Assembly: GCA_018399635.1 (NCBI GenBank)
Contig: JAGYOH010000012.1
Location: 38,231-102,230 of the forward strand
DNA length: 64,000 nt
Direction of reading: 5' to 3'
Source of the DNA: Clostridia bacterium
GTDB taxonomy: Bacteria; Bacillota; Clostridia; Peptostreptococcales; Acidaminobacteraceae
Shown here: in pieces, positions 1 through 7,302 of the stretch
Numbering within the stretch: the first letter of the stretch is position 1
Layout of the letters: every line of letters begins with the position of its first letter
Made by a program: the position numbers and the translations under genes
Notes under the pieces: generated by a model
What the model was told of the DNA's origin: nothing
What the model saw: the letters and a program-made list of their open reading frames with translations, nothing else
The model's database searches: none

Positions 1-387
1 CATGATTTTGCCCAGGTGCTTGCTCACGAGAAAGGTCCCCTTGAGATTGATATCCATGACCCGGGTGAAATCCTCATCACTCATGCGGACCACCGGGCCG
101 TCCCGGGTGATTCCCGCATTGTTGACGAGGATGTCGATTCTGGGGTAGTCACCGTGCAGGGCCTCGACAAAGGCCTTGACCGAGGCTTCCTCTGAGACGT
201 CGGCTCTGTAGATCCGGCATTGGACCCCGAGGGCCAGAATCTCTTCCTGGACCTGCCGGGCGCTCTCCTCCCGTGACGTGTAGTTGAAGGCGATATCGGC
301 GCCCTTTCCCGCCAGGGCCAGGGCGATGGCTCTGCCGATCCCCCGGGAACCCCCGGTGACCACTGCTGTTTTTCCCTTAAGATTCAT
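1..387 (-). CDS. fabG: 3-oxoacyl-ACP reductase FabG (C-terminus beyond window)
   Basis: FabG reduces beta-ketoacyl-ACP to beta-hydroxyacyl-ACP with NADPH in the fatty-acid elongation cycle. Only residues 1-129 are present because the gene runs off the left edge. The visible part has the short-chain dehydrogenase nucleotide motif TGGSRGIG (residues 11-18) and the NNAG motif (89-92). The catalytic Tyr and Lys lie outside the window, so activity cannot be judged. The ATG at 387 has the ribosome-binding site GGGAGGTG just upstream and overlaps the end of fabD by 11 bases, which suggests translational coupling. It is the last visible gene of the FapR-controlled operon, where acpP often follows. 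Confidence 0.95.
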   Translation of the reverse strand, partial: MNLKGKTAVVTGGSRGIGRAIALALAGKGADIAFNYTSREESARQVQEEILALGVQCRIYRADVSEEASVKAFVEALHGDYPRIDILVNNAGITRDGPVVRMSDEDFTRVMDINLKGTFLVSKHLGKIM

Positions 388-1324
388 GGGCACCTCCCAG
401 TGATTCCATGGTTTTGTTCAGTGAGGCGATATCCTCCACATTGAGGATGGTCACCGCCTTGGAAATCCTTTTGACAAAGTTGGAAAGACTCCTCGAGGGA
501 CCCACTTCGATGAAGGTATCAAAGCCTTCATTGATGAGGTACTGGATGGAATCCTCCCAGAGCACCGGCCGGTAGACCTGCTGGATCAGTTTATCATAGG
601 TATCCGAGGGATCCAGGTTGGGCACCGCCGCCACATTGTTGATCAGGGGAATCTGAAGGGGGCCGAGGGTCACCTCGTTTAGGACCTCCTTGAGTTTTTC
701 CCCCGCTCCCCGAAGCATGCTGGTGTGAAAGGGGGCTGAAACCTTCAGGGGCACGGCCTTTTTAGCCCCGAGGGTCCTGGCCACGGCCATCCCTTTTTCC
801 ACCGCCGCGACTTCCCCGGCGATGACCAGCTGTCCAGGACAATTGTAATTCACCGGTTCCACGATACCCAGGTCGCCGGCCAGGCGGCAGGCTTCTTCCA
901 CCAGATGATTCTCAAGACCCAGGATGGCGGCCATCATGCCCCGTCCCTTGGGGACCTCGTTCTGCATGAGCTGGCCCCGCCTGGTGACCAGGGTGAGGGC
1001 CTCCTCGAAGGCAAGCGCCCCTCCCAGGACAAGCCCTGAATATTCTCCAAGACTGAGCCCTGCCAGGGCGTCGGGTCTGACTCCCTTTGCCACAAGCACC
1101 CGGGCGATGGCGTAACTGACGGTGAGAATGGCCGGCTGGGTGATTTCAGTCAGGCTGAGGTCCTCCGGCGTCCCTTTGAAACAGACCTCGGCCATATCAT
1201 AGCCCAGGACCTCGGAGGCGCGGTCAAAGACGGCCCTGGCCCCTGGACAGGCCTCATAAATCTCTTGTCCCATGCCAGGGTACTGGGACCCCTGGCCGGG
1301 AAATATGAATGCGATTTTTCCCAT
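377..1324 (-). CDS. fabD: malonyl-CoA:ACP transacylase FabD
   Basis: FabD transfers the malonyl group from malonyl-CoA to acyl carrier protein, supplying the two-carbon extender for fatty-acid synthesis. The 315-residue protein has the usual length. It shows the GQGSQ motif (10-14), the nucleophile motif GLSLGEYS with catalytic Ser91 (the family more often has GHSLGE, so His is replaced by Leu next to the nucleophile), and the PFHTSML motif with catalytic His200. The start has AAGGAG seven bases upstream. It lies nine bases after fabH and overlaps fabG, within the fapR-plsX-fabH-fabD-fabG operon. Confidence 0.96.
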   Translation of the reverse strand: MGKIAFIFPGQGSQYPGMGQEIYEACPGARAVFDRASEVLGYDMAEVCFKGTPEDLSLTEITQPAILTVSYAIARVLVAKGVRPDALAGLSLGEYSGLVLGGALAFEEALTLVTRRGQLMQNEVPKGRGMMAAILGLENHLVEEACRLAGDLGIVEPVNYNCPGQLVIAGEVAAVEKGMAVARTLGAKKAVPLKVSAPFHTSMLRGAGEKLKEVLNEVTLGPLQIPLINNVAAVPNLDPSDTYDKLIQQVYRPVLWEDSIQYLINEGFDTFIEVGPSRSLSNFVKRISKAVTILNVEDIASLNKTMESLGGAHES

Positions 1325-1333
1325 ATTATCTCC

Positions 1334-2320
1334 TTACCACTTGATCAGTGCGGCACCCCAGGTGAGACCTCCACCGAAGCCCACCAGGACCACATGATCG
1401 CCTTTTTTGATTTCTCCCGCCCTGACCGCCTCGTCCAGGGCGACAGGAATGGAGGCCGCCGACATGTTGCCGTACCGGTTGAGATTCACCTTGACCCGGC
1501 TCATGGGGAGCTTGATCCGTTTGGCCGCCGCCTCGATGATCCGGGTATTGGCCTGATGGGGGACCAGATAATCCACGTCCTCAAGTTCGAGACCGGCCTT
1601 TTCAATCACCCTCGCGGAGCTCTCCCCCATGATTCTGACGGCGAATTTGAAGACCTCTCCACCTCCCATCTTGATGAAGTGGCGGCGGTTCCTGACGGAT
1701 TCCTCCGAGGCGGGCTCCAGGGAGCCCCCCGCCGGCTGATAGAGGTACTTGCCGCCCTCTCCCTTGGAACCGAGATCCGTTGAAAGGATGCCAAAGCCCT
1801 CTTCGACTTCACCCATCACCACGGCCCCGGCGCCGTCACCAAAGAGAACGCAGGTGCTTCGATCGGTAAAGTCGACGATTTTCGACATGATCTCTCCCCC
1901 GATGACCAGGACCTTCTTGTAGTGCCCCGTGGCGATGAACTGCTGGGCCGTGGTCACGCCGTAGAGAAACCCCGAGCAGGCCGCCTCCAGATCAAAGGCC
2001 GCGGCATTCCTGGCCCCCAGACGGTCCTGGAGGATACAGGCGGTGGCGGGGAAGACCATGTCCGGAGTGATGGTGGCGACAATGATCAGATCCAGCTCCT
2101 CGGGAGAGGTTCCGGCCATTTCCATGGCCTTCAGCGAGGCTTCATAGGCCAGGTCCGAGGTGGTGGTTTTTTCATCGGCGATGCGTCTCTCCTCGATGCC
2201 GGTTCTAGACAGGATCCATTCATGGGAGGTTTCAACGATTTTTTCCAAATCGTAATTGGTCATGATTCTCTCAGGCAGGGCGCTCCCCGTGCCGATAATA
2301 CCGACGCTTTTAAGCTTCAT
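1334..2320 (-). CDS. fabH: 3-oxoacyl-ACP synthase III FabH
   Basis: FabH condenses a short acyl-CoA with malonyl-ACP to begin fatty-acid synthesis. The Cys-His-Asn triad is visible: AACSGF (Cys115), HQANTR (His255) and NRYGNMSA (Asn285). I chose the ATG at 2320 (328 residues). An upstream in-frame GTG at 2332 follows AGGA with no spacing, whereas the same AGGAG lies 11 bases before the ATG. The start overlaps the last codons of plsX by 11 bases. In Bacillus subtilis fabHA and fabHB lie away from fapR-plsX; an operon position next to plsX is common in Clostridia. Confidence 0.96.
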   Translation of the reverse strand: MKLKSVGIIGTGSALPERIMTNYDLEKIVETSHEWILSRTGIEERRIADEKTTTSDLAYEASLKAMEMAGTSPEELDLIIVATITPDMVFPATACILQDRLGARNAAAFDLEAACSGFLYGVTTAQQFIATGHYKKVLVIGGEIMSKIVDFTDRSTCVLFGDGAGAVVMGEVEEGFGILSTDLGSKGEGGKYLYQPAGGSLEPASEESVRNRRHFIKMGGGEVFKFAVRIMGESSARVIEKAGLELEDVDYLVPHQANTRIIEAAAKRIKLPMSRVKVNLNRYGNMSAASIPVALDEAVRAGEIKKGDHVVLVGFGGGLTWGAALIKW

Positions 2321-3320
2321 CTGCGGCTTCACTCCTCTTCTTCACATAGGCTTCGATGGCCTCGATCACACCGGAATCCAGATATTTCTGCGCATAGACC
2401 AGGGCGTTCATGATGGCCTTCTGATTCGAGGAACCGTGGGCTTTGACCACGGCCCCCTTGAGGCCCAGCAGGGGCGCCCCCCCGTATTCGGTATAGTCCA
2501 TGGTTTTTTTGAAGTCCCCCAGCCCGCCCCTGACCAGCAGGGCGGCCAGCCTGGTGGCCGGATTTTTCATGAACATGGTCTTCAGATGATCCGTGATGGA
2601 TTTGGCCACCCCCTCCGTAACCTTGAGGATCACGTTGCCCGTGAAGCCGTCGGCCAGGGCGATGTCCGCCACTCCGAGGGGAATATCCCTCCCCTCGATG
2701 TTGCCGATGAAATTGACGTCGGAGGCTTCGAGGAGCTCGTAGGTTTCGACGAGCAGGGGGGTTCCCTTGTTCTTTTCGACACCGATGTTCACCAGCCCCA
2801 CCTTGGGATCGCGGATCCCCAGGACCCGCTGGGCGTAAAGGCTGCTCATCATGGCAAATTCCAGATAATTTCTGGGCTTGACTTCGGCATTGGCCCCGGC
2901 ATCGGTGAGAATCCCCATTTTTCCCGTCATGGGGTAGACGGTGGCGAGACTCGGCCGGTCAATGCCCCTGATTCTTCCCAGGCGCAGAAGACCTCCGGCC
3001 AGAAGAGCACCGGTGTTGCCGGCCGAAATGAAGGCGTCGATCTCCTTCTTCTTCAGAAGGTCGAATCCCACCACCATGGAGGAATCCCTCTTGGACTTGA
3101 TGGCCTGGACGGGCTTGTCCTCATTCTCGATCACCTGGCTGGTATAGGTGCATTTGATGCGGGGGTTTCCCGCCCCGTATTCTTTAAGAATTCCGTCAAT
3201 GGTCCTCCTGTCTCCGATGAGCATGATCTCGGCGGAAACCTTGTCCAGGGCGCTCAAGGCCCCTTGGATCATTTCCCTGGGGCCCTTGTCTCCCCCCATG
3301 ACATCTAGTGCTATAATCAT
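2310..3320 (-). CDS. plsX: phosphate acyltransferase PlsX
   Basis: PlsX makes acyl-phosphate from acyl-ACP and phosphate. PlsY then uses acyl-phosphate to acylate glycerol-3-phosphate, so PlsX links fatty-acid synthesis to phospholipid synthesis. The 336-residue protein has the family N-terminus IIALDVMGGDKGP and conserved blocks such as SAGNTGALLAGG and ADGFTGNVILK. The ATG has the strong site GAGGA upstream. It sits directly after fapR, the canonical Firmicutes arrangement, and is a likely FapR target through the operator upstream of fapR. The glycerol-3-phosphate producer gpsA lies elsewhere in this window. Confidence 0.97.
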   Translation of the reverse strand: MIIALDVMGGDKGPREMIQGALSALDKVSAEIMLIGDRRTIDGILKEYGAGNPRIKCTYTSQVIENEDKPVQAIKSKRDSSMVVGFDLLKKKEIDAFISAGNTGALLAGGLLRLGRIRGIDRPSLATVYPMTGKMGILTDAGANAEVKPRNYLEFAMMSSLYAQRVLGIRDPKVGLVNIGVEKNKGTPLLVETYELLEASDVNFIGNIEGRDIPLGVADIALADGFTGNVILKVTEGVAKSITDHLKTMFMKNPATRLAALLVRGGLGDFKKTMDYTEYGGAPLLGLKGAVVKAHGSSNQKAIMNALVYAQKYLDSGVIEAIEAYVKKRSEAADEA

Positions 3321-3334
3321 GTTTCGTCCTCCTC

Positions 3335-3886
3335 TTAAAGGGTCTTCATGATGAACTTCGAGCGGAACACCGGCTGATCCTTCACGGTGATGAAGACGTG
3401 GACAAAATAGTCACTGCCCCGAATCATGGTCACCTTGGCCTTGGCCTTCAATTGATCCCCGGATTTCACCGGTACGGCGTATTTGAGATTGGCGACCCCG
3501 GTGATGGCCACCTCGGCGTCAATCACAGCCAGGGCAAGTGACTCTGCCATGGCGAATATGTAGTGTCCCTTGACGATCCTGGTTCTCTCGAAGGCCATGC
3601 CCTCGTCGGTCTGCAAGAGGGAAATCCCCTGCCGGTTGAGCTCCAGATCGATGAGTTCCCCCACGATTTCGTATTGCTTGAGGGTTCGGACCTTGTCGTA
3701 ATTGATTCTGGCCACATCCTTGATCCGGCTTCTCAGTTCCGGAATGCCCAGGGCCATCCGGTCCAGACGGATCGTCTGAATGCTGACTCCCAGGGTTTCA
3801 CTCAGGGCCTCATCCGTGACAAAGGGATCCGCTTCGATGAGGTCAACGAATTTCTTGTGTCGTTCTTCCTTGGGAAGCCTGCTCAT
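3335..3886 (-). CDS. fapR: fatty acid/phospholipid biosynthesis repressor FapR
   Basis: FapR represses fatty-acid and phospholipid genes and is released from DNA by malonyl-CoA. The 183-residue protein has an N-terminal helix-turn-helix at about residues 18-60 (VTDEALSETLGVSIQTIRLDR), a linker helix, and a C-terminal hot-dog effector domain at about 75-183. The start has AAGGAGTGA upstream. A perfect FapR operator lies just after the -10 element of its own promoter (3912-3928), so negative autoregulation of the whole operon is expected. A terminator separates it from rpmF upstream. Confidence 0.96.
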   Translation of the reverse strand: MSRLPKEERHKKFVDLIEADPFVTDEALSETLGVSIQTIRLDRMALGIPELRSRIKDVARINYDKVRTLKQYEIVGELIDLELNRQGISLLQTDEGMAFERTRIVKGHYIFAMAESLALAVIDAEVAITGVANLKYAVPVKSGDQLKAKAKVTMIRGSDYFVHVFITVKDQPVFRSKFIMKTL

Positions 3887-3911
3887 GGAATCACTCCTTT
3901 AGTACTTTATT

Positions 3912-3928
3912 TTAGTACCTGCTACTAA
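3912..3928. promoter_or_regulatory. FapR operator
   Basis: The 17-base sequence TTAGTACCTGCTACTAA matches the established FapR consensus (TTAGTACCTNNTACTAA). It overlaps the edge of the -10 element and covers the expected transcription start of fapR, a position that blocks RNA polymerase. A second half-site, TTAGTACT, lies at 3899-3906 beside the fapR ribosome-binding site. Confidence 0.95.
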
Positions 3929-3956
3929 TTATATGACAAAAAAAAGCAATGTGCAA
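3928..3956 (-). promoter_or_regulatory. fapR operon promoter
   Basis: On the minus strand TTGCAC (3951-3956) and TATAAT (3928-3933) are separated by 17 bases, a sigma-A type promoter. It reads into fapR and directly abuts the FapR operator. Confidence 0.85.
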
Positions 3957-3967
3957 GACTTCTTCAT

Positions 3968-3996
3968 AAAAAAACCCCGGCTATGAGGAGCCGGGG
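3968..3996 (-). terminator. rho-independent terminator after rpmF
   Basis: An 8-bp GC-rich stem (CCCCGGCT at 3975-3982 with AGCCGGGG at 3989-3996) is followed on the minus strand by seven Ts (3968-3974). It lies just after rpmF and isolates the DUF177-rpmF unit from the fapR operon. Confidence 0.92.
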
Positions 3997-4004
3997 CTTT
4001 AGAA

Positions 4005-4184
4005 TCAGTCGACTTTTACGATTTCTTCCCCTTTGTAATATCCACAGGATGGACAAACTCTATGAGGCACCATCGGTTCGTTACAGTTCGGGCATACACT
4101 GAGATTAGGAGCTGTCATCTTGATATTTGAAGCTCTTCTTTTGTCTCTTCTAGCCTTTGAAGTTTTTCTCTTAGGTACTGCCAT
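4005..4184 (-). CDS. rpmF: 50S ribosomal protein L32
   Basis: This 59-residue protein begins MAVPKRKTSKARRDKRRA, the typical L32 start, and ends YYKGEEIVKVD. L32 is a small structural protein of the large ribosomal subunit. Two cysteine pairs (CPNC and CPSC) give a four-cysteine zinc-ribbon form. GGAGGTGT lies upstream of the ATG. It directly follows the DUF177 gene, an arrangement conserved across most bacteria, and both are probably read from the promoter at 4726-4754. A terminator follows it. Confidence 0.97.
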   Translation of the reverse strand: MAVPKRKTSKARRDKRRASNIKMTAPNLSVCPNCNEPMVPHRVCPSCGYYKGEEIVKVD

Positions 4185-4203
4185 GGATCACACCTCCTTA
4201 AAA

Positions 4204-4698
4204 TTAACTGAAAAAGTCATCGAGAATCTCAAAACGCGGATCGACAAGATCCTCTTCACAATGACAGGTTTCGTGGTTTTTGTTGATGCCGCATACCGGA
4301 CAGATTCCCTGGCAATCTTCACGACAGAGGACCTTGCGAGGCAGATTCAAGGTGATCTCCTCGAGGAGAAAATCATCCAGTTCAAGAATCGATCCTTTGA
4401 GAATGATACAATCTTCGGCATCGGACTCCGAATCACGAAGACACTTATCCACCCTCACGTCCAGAACATAAGTCGCCGGTTCCAGACAGCGGGCACAGGC
4501 ATAGATGAATTCCCCTTCGATTCTCATCACCAGATAAGCTTCAGAGCCTCTCAGGACCACTTGACCATGGGCGTGGATCTCTTTGGCTTCCAGGATACCT
4601 AAGGCTGCTAAGGACTCATCGACATCCAGGGTGATCTGGGACCTAACGGGCAACTCAGGGATTTCCCCTTGAAGCAGTTTTTTGATGTTAATTCCCAT
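4204..4698 (-). CDS. DUF177 (YceD-type) protein
   Basis: A 164-residue DUF177/YceD family protein. YceD homologues are linked to 23S rRNA accumulation and are nearly always encoded immediately before rpmF, as here. Cysteines include a CARC pair mid-protein and the cluster CREDCQGICPVCG with CHC near the C-terminus, which suggests metal binding. The start ATG at 4698 has GAGGTG upstream. The promoter at 4726-4754 is a perfect consensus. The exact biochemical role is not known from sequence. Confidence 0.9.
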   Translation of the reverse strand: MGINIKKLLQGEIPELPVRSQITLDVDESLAALGILEAKEIHAHGQVVLRGSEAYLVMRIEGEFIYACARCLEPATYVLDVRVDKCLRDSESDAEDCIILKGSILELDDFLLEEITLNLPRKVLCREDCQGICPVCGINKNHETCHCEEDLVDPRFEILDDFFS

Positions 4699-4725
4699 AC
4701 CAACACCTCGAATTACAACATTATT

Positions 4726-4754
4726 ATTATATAGACAGAGTTTTCTTTTGTCAA
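4726..4754 (-). promoter_or_regulatory. consensus sigma-A promoter for DUF177-rpmF
   Basis: On the minus strand TTGACA (4749-4754) and TATAAT (4726-4731) are both perfect and spaced by exactly 17 bases. The predicted start is near 4719, giving a leader of about 20 bases before the DUF177 ATG. This is the strongest-looking promoter in the window, as expected for a ribosomal protein gene. Confidence 0.93.
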
Positions 4755-4764
4755 GAACTTAAAA

Positions 4765-5964
4765 TCAGAGCCCCTGGATGATTGCCACCGTATCCCTGGC
4801 AATGGTGAGTTCTTCGTTGGTGGGAATCAAAAGAACCTTGACCTTGGAATCGTCGGTGGAAATCACCCTCTCCTTGCCCCGGACATTGTTTTTTTCGTCA
4901 TCGATCTTGATCCCCATGTACTCGAGGCCGTCACAGATGGCCTTGCGGTCCACCGGCGAATTTTCACCCAGACCCGCAGTGAAGACCACGGCATCCACCC
5001 CGCCCATGACGGCGGCATAGGCCGCGATGTATTTCTTGACCCGGAGTCTGAAAACGTCCACCGCCAGCTTGGCGCGTTCATTGCCGGCATCCGCCGCTTC
5101 CTCGATGTCTCTGAAATCGCTGGAAATGCCGCTGATTCCCAGAACCCCGGATTTCTTGTTGAGGATGTTGTCCATTTCCTGGATGCTCAGGTTCTCTTTG
5201 CTCATGAGAAAGGTCACGATGGCCGGATCCAGGTCACCGGTCCGGGTTCCCATGGCCAGTCCTTCTAGGGGGGTGAAGCCCATGGAAGTGGCCACGGACT
5301 TGCCGTTGAGCACTGCGGTGGCACTCGCACCGTTGCCCAGGTGGCAGGTGACGATTTTCATGTCTTTATAGTCCCGATTGAGAATCGCCGCGGCTCTTTC
5401 CGACACGTAGCGGTGGGAAGTGCCGTGGAAGCCGTAGCGTCTCAGACCGTATTTTTCATAATACTCGTAGGGCAAGGGATAAATGTAGGAGGAGGCGGGC
5501 ATGGTTTGATGGAAGGCCGTGTCGAAGACCCCCACGTTGACAATCGTCGGCAGCAGTTCCTGAATCGCCTTGACCCCCATGATATTGGGCGGGTTGTGCA
5601 AGGGCGCCAGTTCGATGCAATCTTCGAGGGCCGCCATCACCTCAGGAGTGATCTTCACCGAACCGCTGAATTTCTCGCCGGCATGGACCACCCGGTGTCC
5701 CGCCGCATCGATTTCACTGAGACTTTCAATGGCCCCGTGTTCAGGATCCACCAGCGTGTCGAGAACGACCTTCAAGGCATCCTTGTGGTCCTTCATCGGC
5801 GTCACGATCACCTGCTTATCCTTACCCACGGTTTCGTGTTTGAGTTGCGCGCCGTCAAGCCCGATTCGCTCGACAAGACCGATGGCCATGAGACTTTCCT
5901 TCTCCATATCGAGAAGCTGGTACTTTAATGATGATGATCCGCAGTTGATTACAATTACCTTCAT
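4765..5964 (-). CDS. ackA: acetate kinase
   Basis: AckA interconverts acetyl-phosphate + ADP and acetate + ATP, the substrate-level phosphorylation step of fermentation. The start at ATG 5964 gives a 399-residue protein beginning [19 protein letters not shown]. It has a perfect AAGGAGG site upstream; a 16-residue in-frame extension lies within the promoter region and is not used. [12 protein letters not shown] and GLGENS are recognisable family motifs. No pta gene is adjacent. It is transcribed divergently from tmcAL from a promoter containing two palindromes. No clear terminator follows, so some read-through into DUF177 is possible. Confidence 0.97.
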   Translation of the reverse strand: MKVIVINCGSSSLKYQLLDMEKESLMAIGLVERIGLDGAQLKHETVGKDKQVIVTPMKDHKDALKVVLDTLVDPEHGAIESLSEIDAAGHRVVHAGEKFSGSVKITPEVMAALEDCIELAPLHNPPNIMGVKAIQELLPTIVNVGVFDTAFHQTMPASSYIYPLPYEYYEKYGLRRYGFHGTSHRYVSERAAAILNRDYKDMKIVTCHLGNGASATAVLNGKSVATSMGFTPLEGLAMGTRTGDLDPAIVTFLMSKENLSIQEMDNILNKKSGVLGISGISSDFRDIEEAADAGNERAKLAVDVFRLRVKKYIAAYAAVMGGVDAVVFTAGLGENSPVDRKAICDGLEYMGIKIDDEKNNVRGKERVISTDDSKVKVLLIPTNEELTIARDTVAIIQGL

Positions 5965-5990
5965 TGTTGCCTCCTTAAAACACACTTTAT

Positions 5991-6000
5991 TTGTATACAA
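5991..6000. promoter_or_regulatory. palindrome at the ackA transcription start (operator candidate)
   Basis: TTGTATACAA is a perfect 10-base palindrome lying just downstream of the predicted ackA transcription start (about 6004). Its core resembles the half-site arrangement of GntR-type operators (TTGTATACAA occurs in the Bacillus GntR operator). The regulator is not identified. Confidence 0.45.
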
Positions 6001-6010
6001 TACACCATTC

Positions 6011-6040
6011 ATTATACACTTGAAAACCTTTGGTTTTCAA
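6011..6040 (-). promoter_or_regulatory. ackA promoter
   Basis: On the minus strand TTGAAA (6035-6040) and TATAAT (6011-6016) are separated by 18 bases. The predicted leader to the ackA ATG is about 40 bases. The -35 lies inside the right arm of the inverted repeat at 6017-6043. Confidence 0.8.
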
Positions 6041-6043
6041 GTG
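6017..6043. repeat. perfect 12-bp inverted repeat in the ackA/tmcAL divergent promoter
   Basis: CACTTGAAAACC (6017-6028) and GGTTTTCAAGTG (6032-6043) are exact reverse complements around a TTT centre. No T-run follows on either strand, so it is not a terminator. It covers the ackA -35 and the likely tmcAL -35, the position of an operator serving two divergent genes. Confidence 0.75.
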
Positions 6044-6063
6044 ATAAAGAACAATGGTATAAT
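6034..6063 (+). promoter_or_regulatory. tmcAL promoter
   Basis: A perfect TATAAT lies at 6058-6063, with TTTTCA (6034-6039) 18 bases upstream as a weak -35. The predicted transcription start (about 6070) is only about ten bases before the tmcAL ATG. Confidence 0.65.
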
Positions 6064-6079
6064 GATTTCGGTGAAAAAA

Positions 6080-7276
6080 ATGAAAATTCTGGGAATCATC
6101 GCTGAATACAATCCATTCCACAATGGCCATGCCCTGCACTTGAAGGAAAGCATGGCCATCAGTCACGCCACCCACAGCCTGGCCGTCATGAGCGGTCCCC
6201 TGGTCCAACGGGGGGAACCCGCCCTCCTCGATCCCTACAAGAGGGCCGAAATGGCGGTGGATGCAGGGGTCAACCTCGTCCTGGAACTGCCGGTGCTGAG
6301 TGCCATATCCAGTGCCGGGGGCTTCGCCGAGGGCGCTGTCAAAGCCCTCGACGCCCTTGGCATCGTGGAGTCCCTGGTCTTCGGTTCAGAAAGCGACGCC
6401 CTCGAAGACCTCAAAAACCTCTCCCACCACCTCCAGGAGGAAAGCCCCCGGTTCAAGGCGACCCTGAAGCAGTTTCTAGACCAGGGAGAATCCTTCATGG
6501 GAGCCCGGGAAAAGACCCTGAGGAATCTGAACCTCATGGGCCATACCCTGAGAAGCAACGATATCCTGGGCCTCGAATACCTCAAGGCCCTGAAACGGCA
6601 AGGAAGTGCCATGGTCCCTCTGACCATCAAACGACAAAAGGCCGATTATCACGATCGGGATCTCAAGGGGGAGATCGCCAGCGCCACGGCCATCCGGCAA
6701 TGGTATGAAGCCGGTCACTTCGACCTTGTCGAAAAGGCCATGCCCCCGGCCGCCTCAAGGATTCTCATAGAAGAGACCCACCCGGCCTGTTTGTCGAGGG
6801 CCTATCCCCTGATCCGCTACGCCCTCCTCACCATGGACCCGGAAAACCTCAAAGCCATTCACGAAGTCCGGGAAGGCCTTGAAAACCGCCTGATCAGGGC
6901 CGCCGCGACCGAAGTGGATTTCGAGGCCTTCATGAAAAAGGCCCTGACCAAGCGCCTGCCCAGAACCCGGATCCAAAGAGTCCTCCTCTACCTCCTCCTG
7001 GCCCTGAGCAAAAACGACATCGTCAACAATGATCTGACCACCCCTCACTTTCTAAGGGTACTGGGAGCCGACCGGAGGGGTCTTGAACTGATCCGACTCA
7101 TTCAGAGGGCATCCGAAATCCCCTTGATCGTCAAGGAAAAGGATTTCAGGCCCGGGTCCCCCGCCGCCCGGGCCCAGCTGGCGCTTTCCCACCGGGCTCA
7201 GAACCTGAGGAGCATTCTGGCTTCAGAGCCCTTTCACAGGGATTACACCACCACACCCTATATCAAAAAGAAATAA
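6080..7276 (+). CDS. tmcAL: tRNA(Met) cytidine acetate ligase TmcAL
   Basis: TmcAL (YlbM family) activates acetate with ATP and acetylates the wobble cytidine of elongator tRNA(Met). The start at ATG 6080 gives 398 residues beginning MKILGIIAEYNPFHNGH; the HNGH at 14-17 is the nucleotidyltransferase HxGH-type motif. GGTGA lies six bases upstream. In-frame ATG 6062 lies in the -10 element and is rejected. Acetate is the substrate, and the gene is divergent from ackA, which makes or uses acetate. A hairpin terminator spans its stop codon. Confidence 0.92.
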   Translation: MKILGIIAEYNPFHNGHALHLKESMAISHATHSLAVMSGPLVQRGEPALLDPYKRAEMAVDAGVNLVLELPVLSAISSAGGFAEGAVKALDALGIVESLVFGSESDALEDLKNLSHHLQEESPRFKATLKQFLDQGESFMGAREKTLRNLNLMGHTLRSNDILGLEYLKALKRQGSAMVPLTIKRQKADYHDRDLKGEIASATAIRQWYEAGHFDLVEKAMPPAASRILIEETHPACLSRAYPLIRYALLTMDPENLKAIHEVREGLENRLIRAAATEVDFEAFMKKALTKRLPRTRIQRVLLYLLLALSKNDIVNNDLTTPHFLRVLGADRRGLELIRLIQRASEIPLIVKEKDFRPGSPAARAQLALSHRAQNLRSILASEPFHRDYTTTPYIKKK

Positions 7277-7302
7277 GTGCCCCATGCAAGGCACTTATTT
7301 TG
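7273..7302. terminator. bidirectional terminator between tmcAL and the coaD unit
   Basis: ATAAGTGCC (7273-7281) pairs with GGCACTTAT (7290-7298). The plus strand continues with a short T-run for tmcAL; the minus strand continues with Ts and TTTTT for the convergent coiled-coil gene. The stem includes the tmcAL stop codon. Confidence 0.82.

Noticed and set aside
2256..3308. Long open frame of 350 codons on the plus strand opposite plsX
   Set aside because: It is a shadow of plsX produced by GC-rich third positions; composition is rich in Gly, His, Pro and Gln and no family pattern is seen.
6017..6043. Inverted repeat at ackA/tmcAL considered as a terminator
   Set aside because: No T-run follows on either strand, and it sits upstream of both genes.
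5570..6079. Upstream extension of tmcAL to 568 codons
   Set aside because: It lies opposite ackA and contains both promoters; the family start is at the ATG at 6080.
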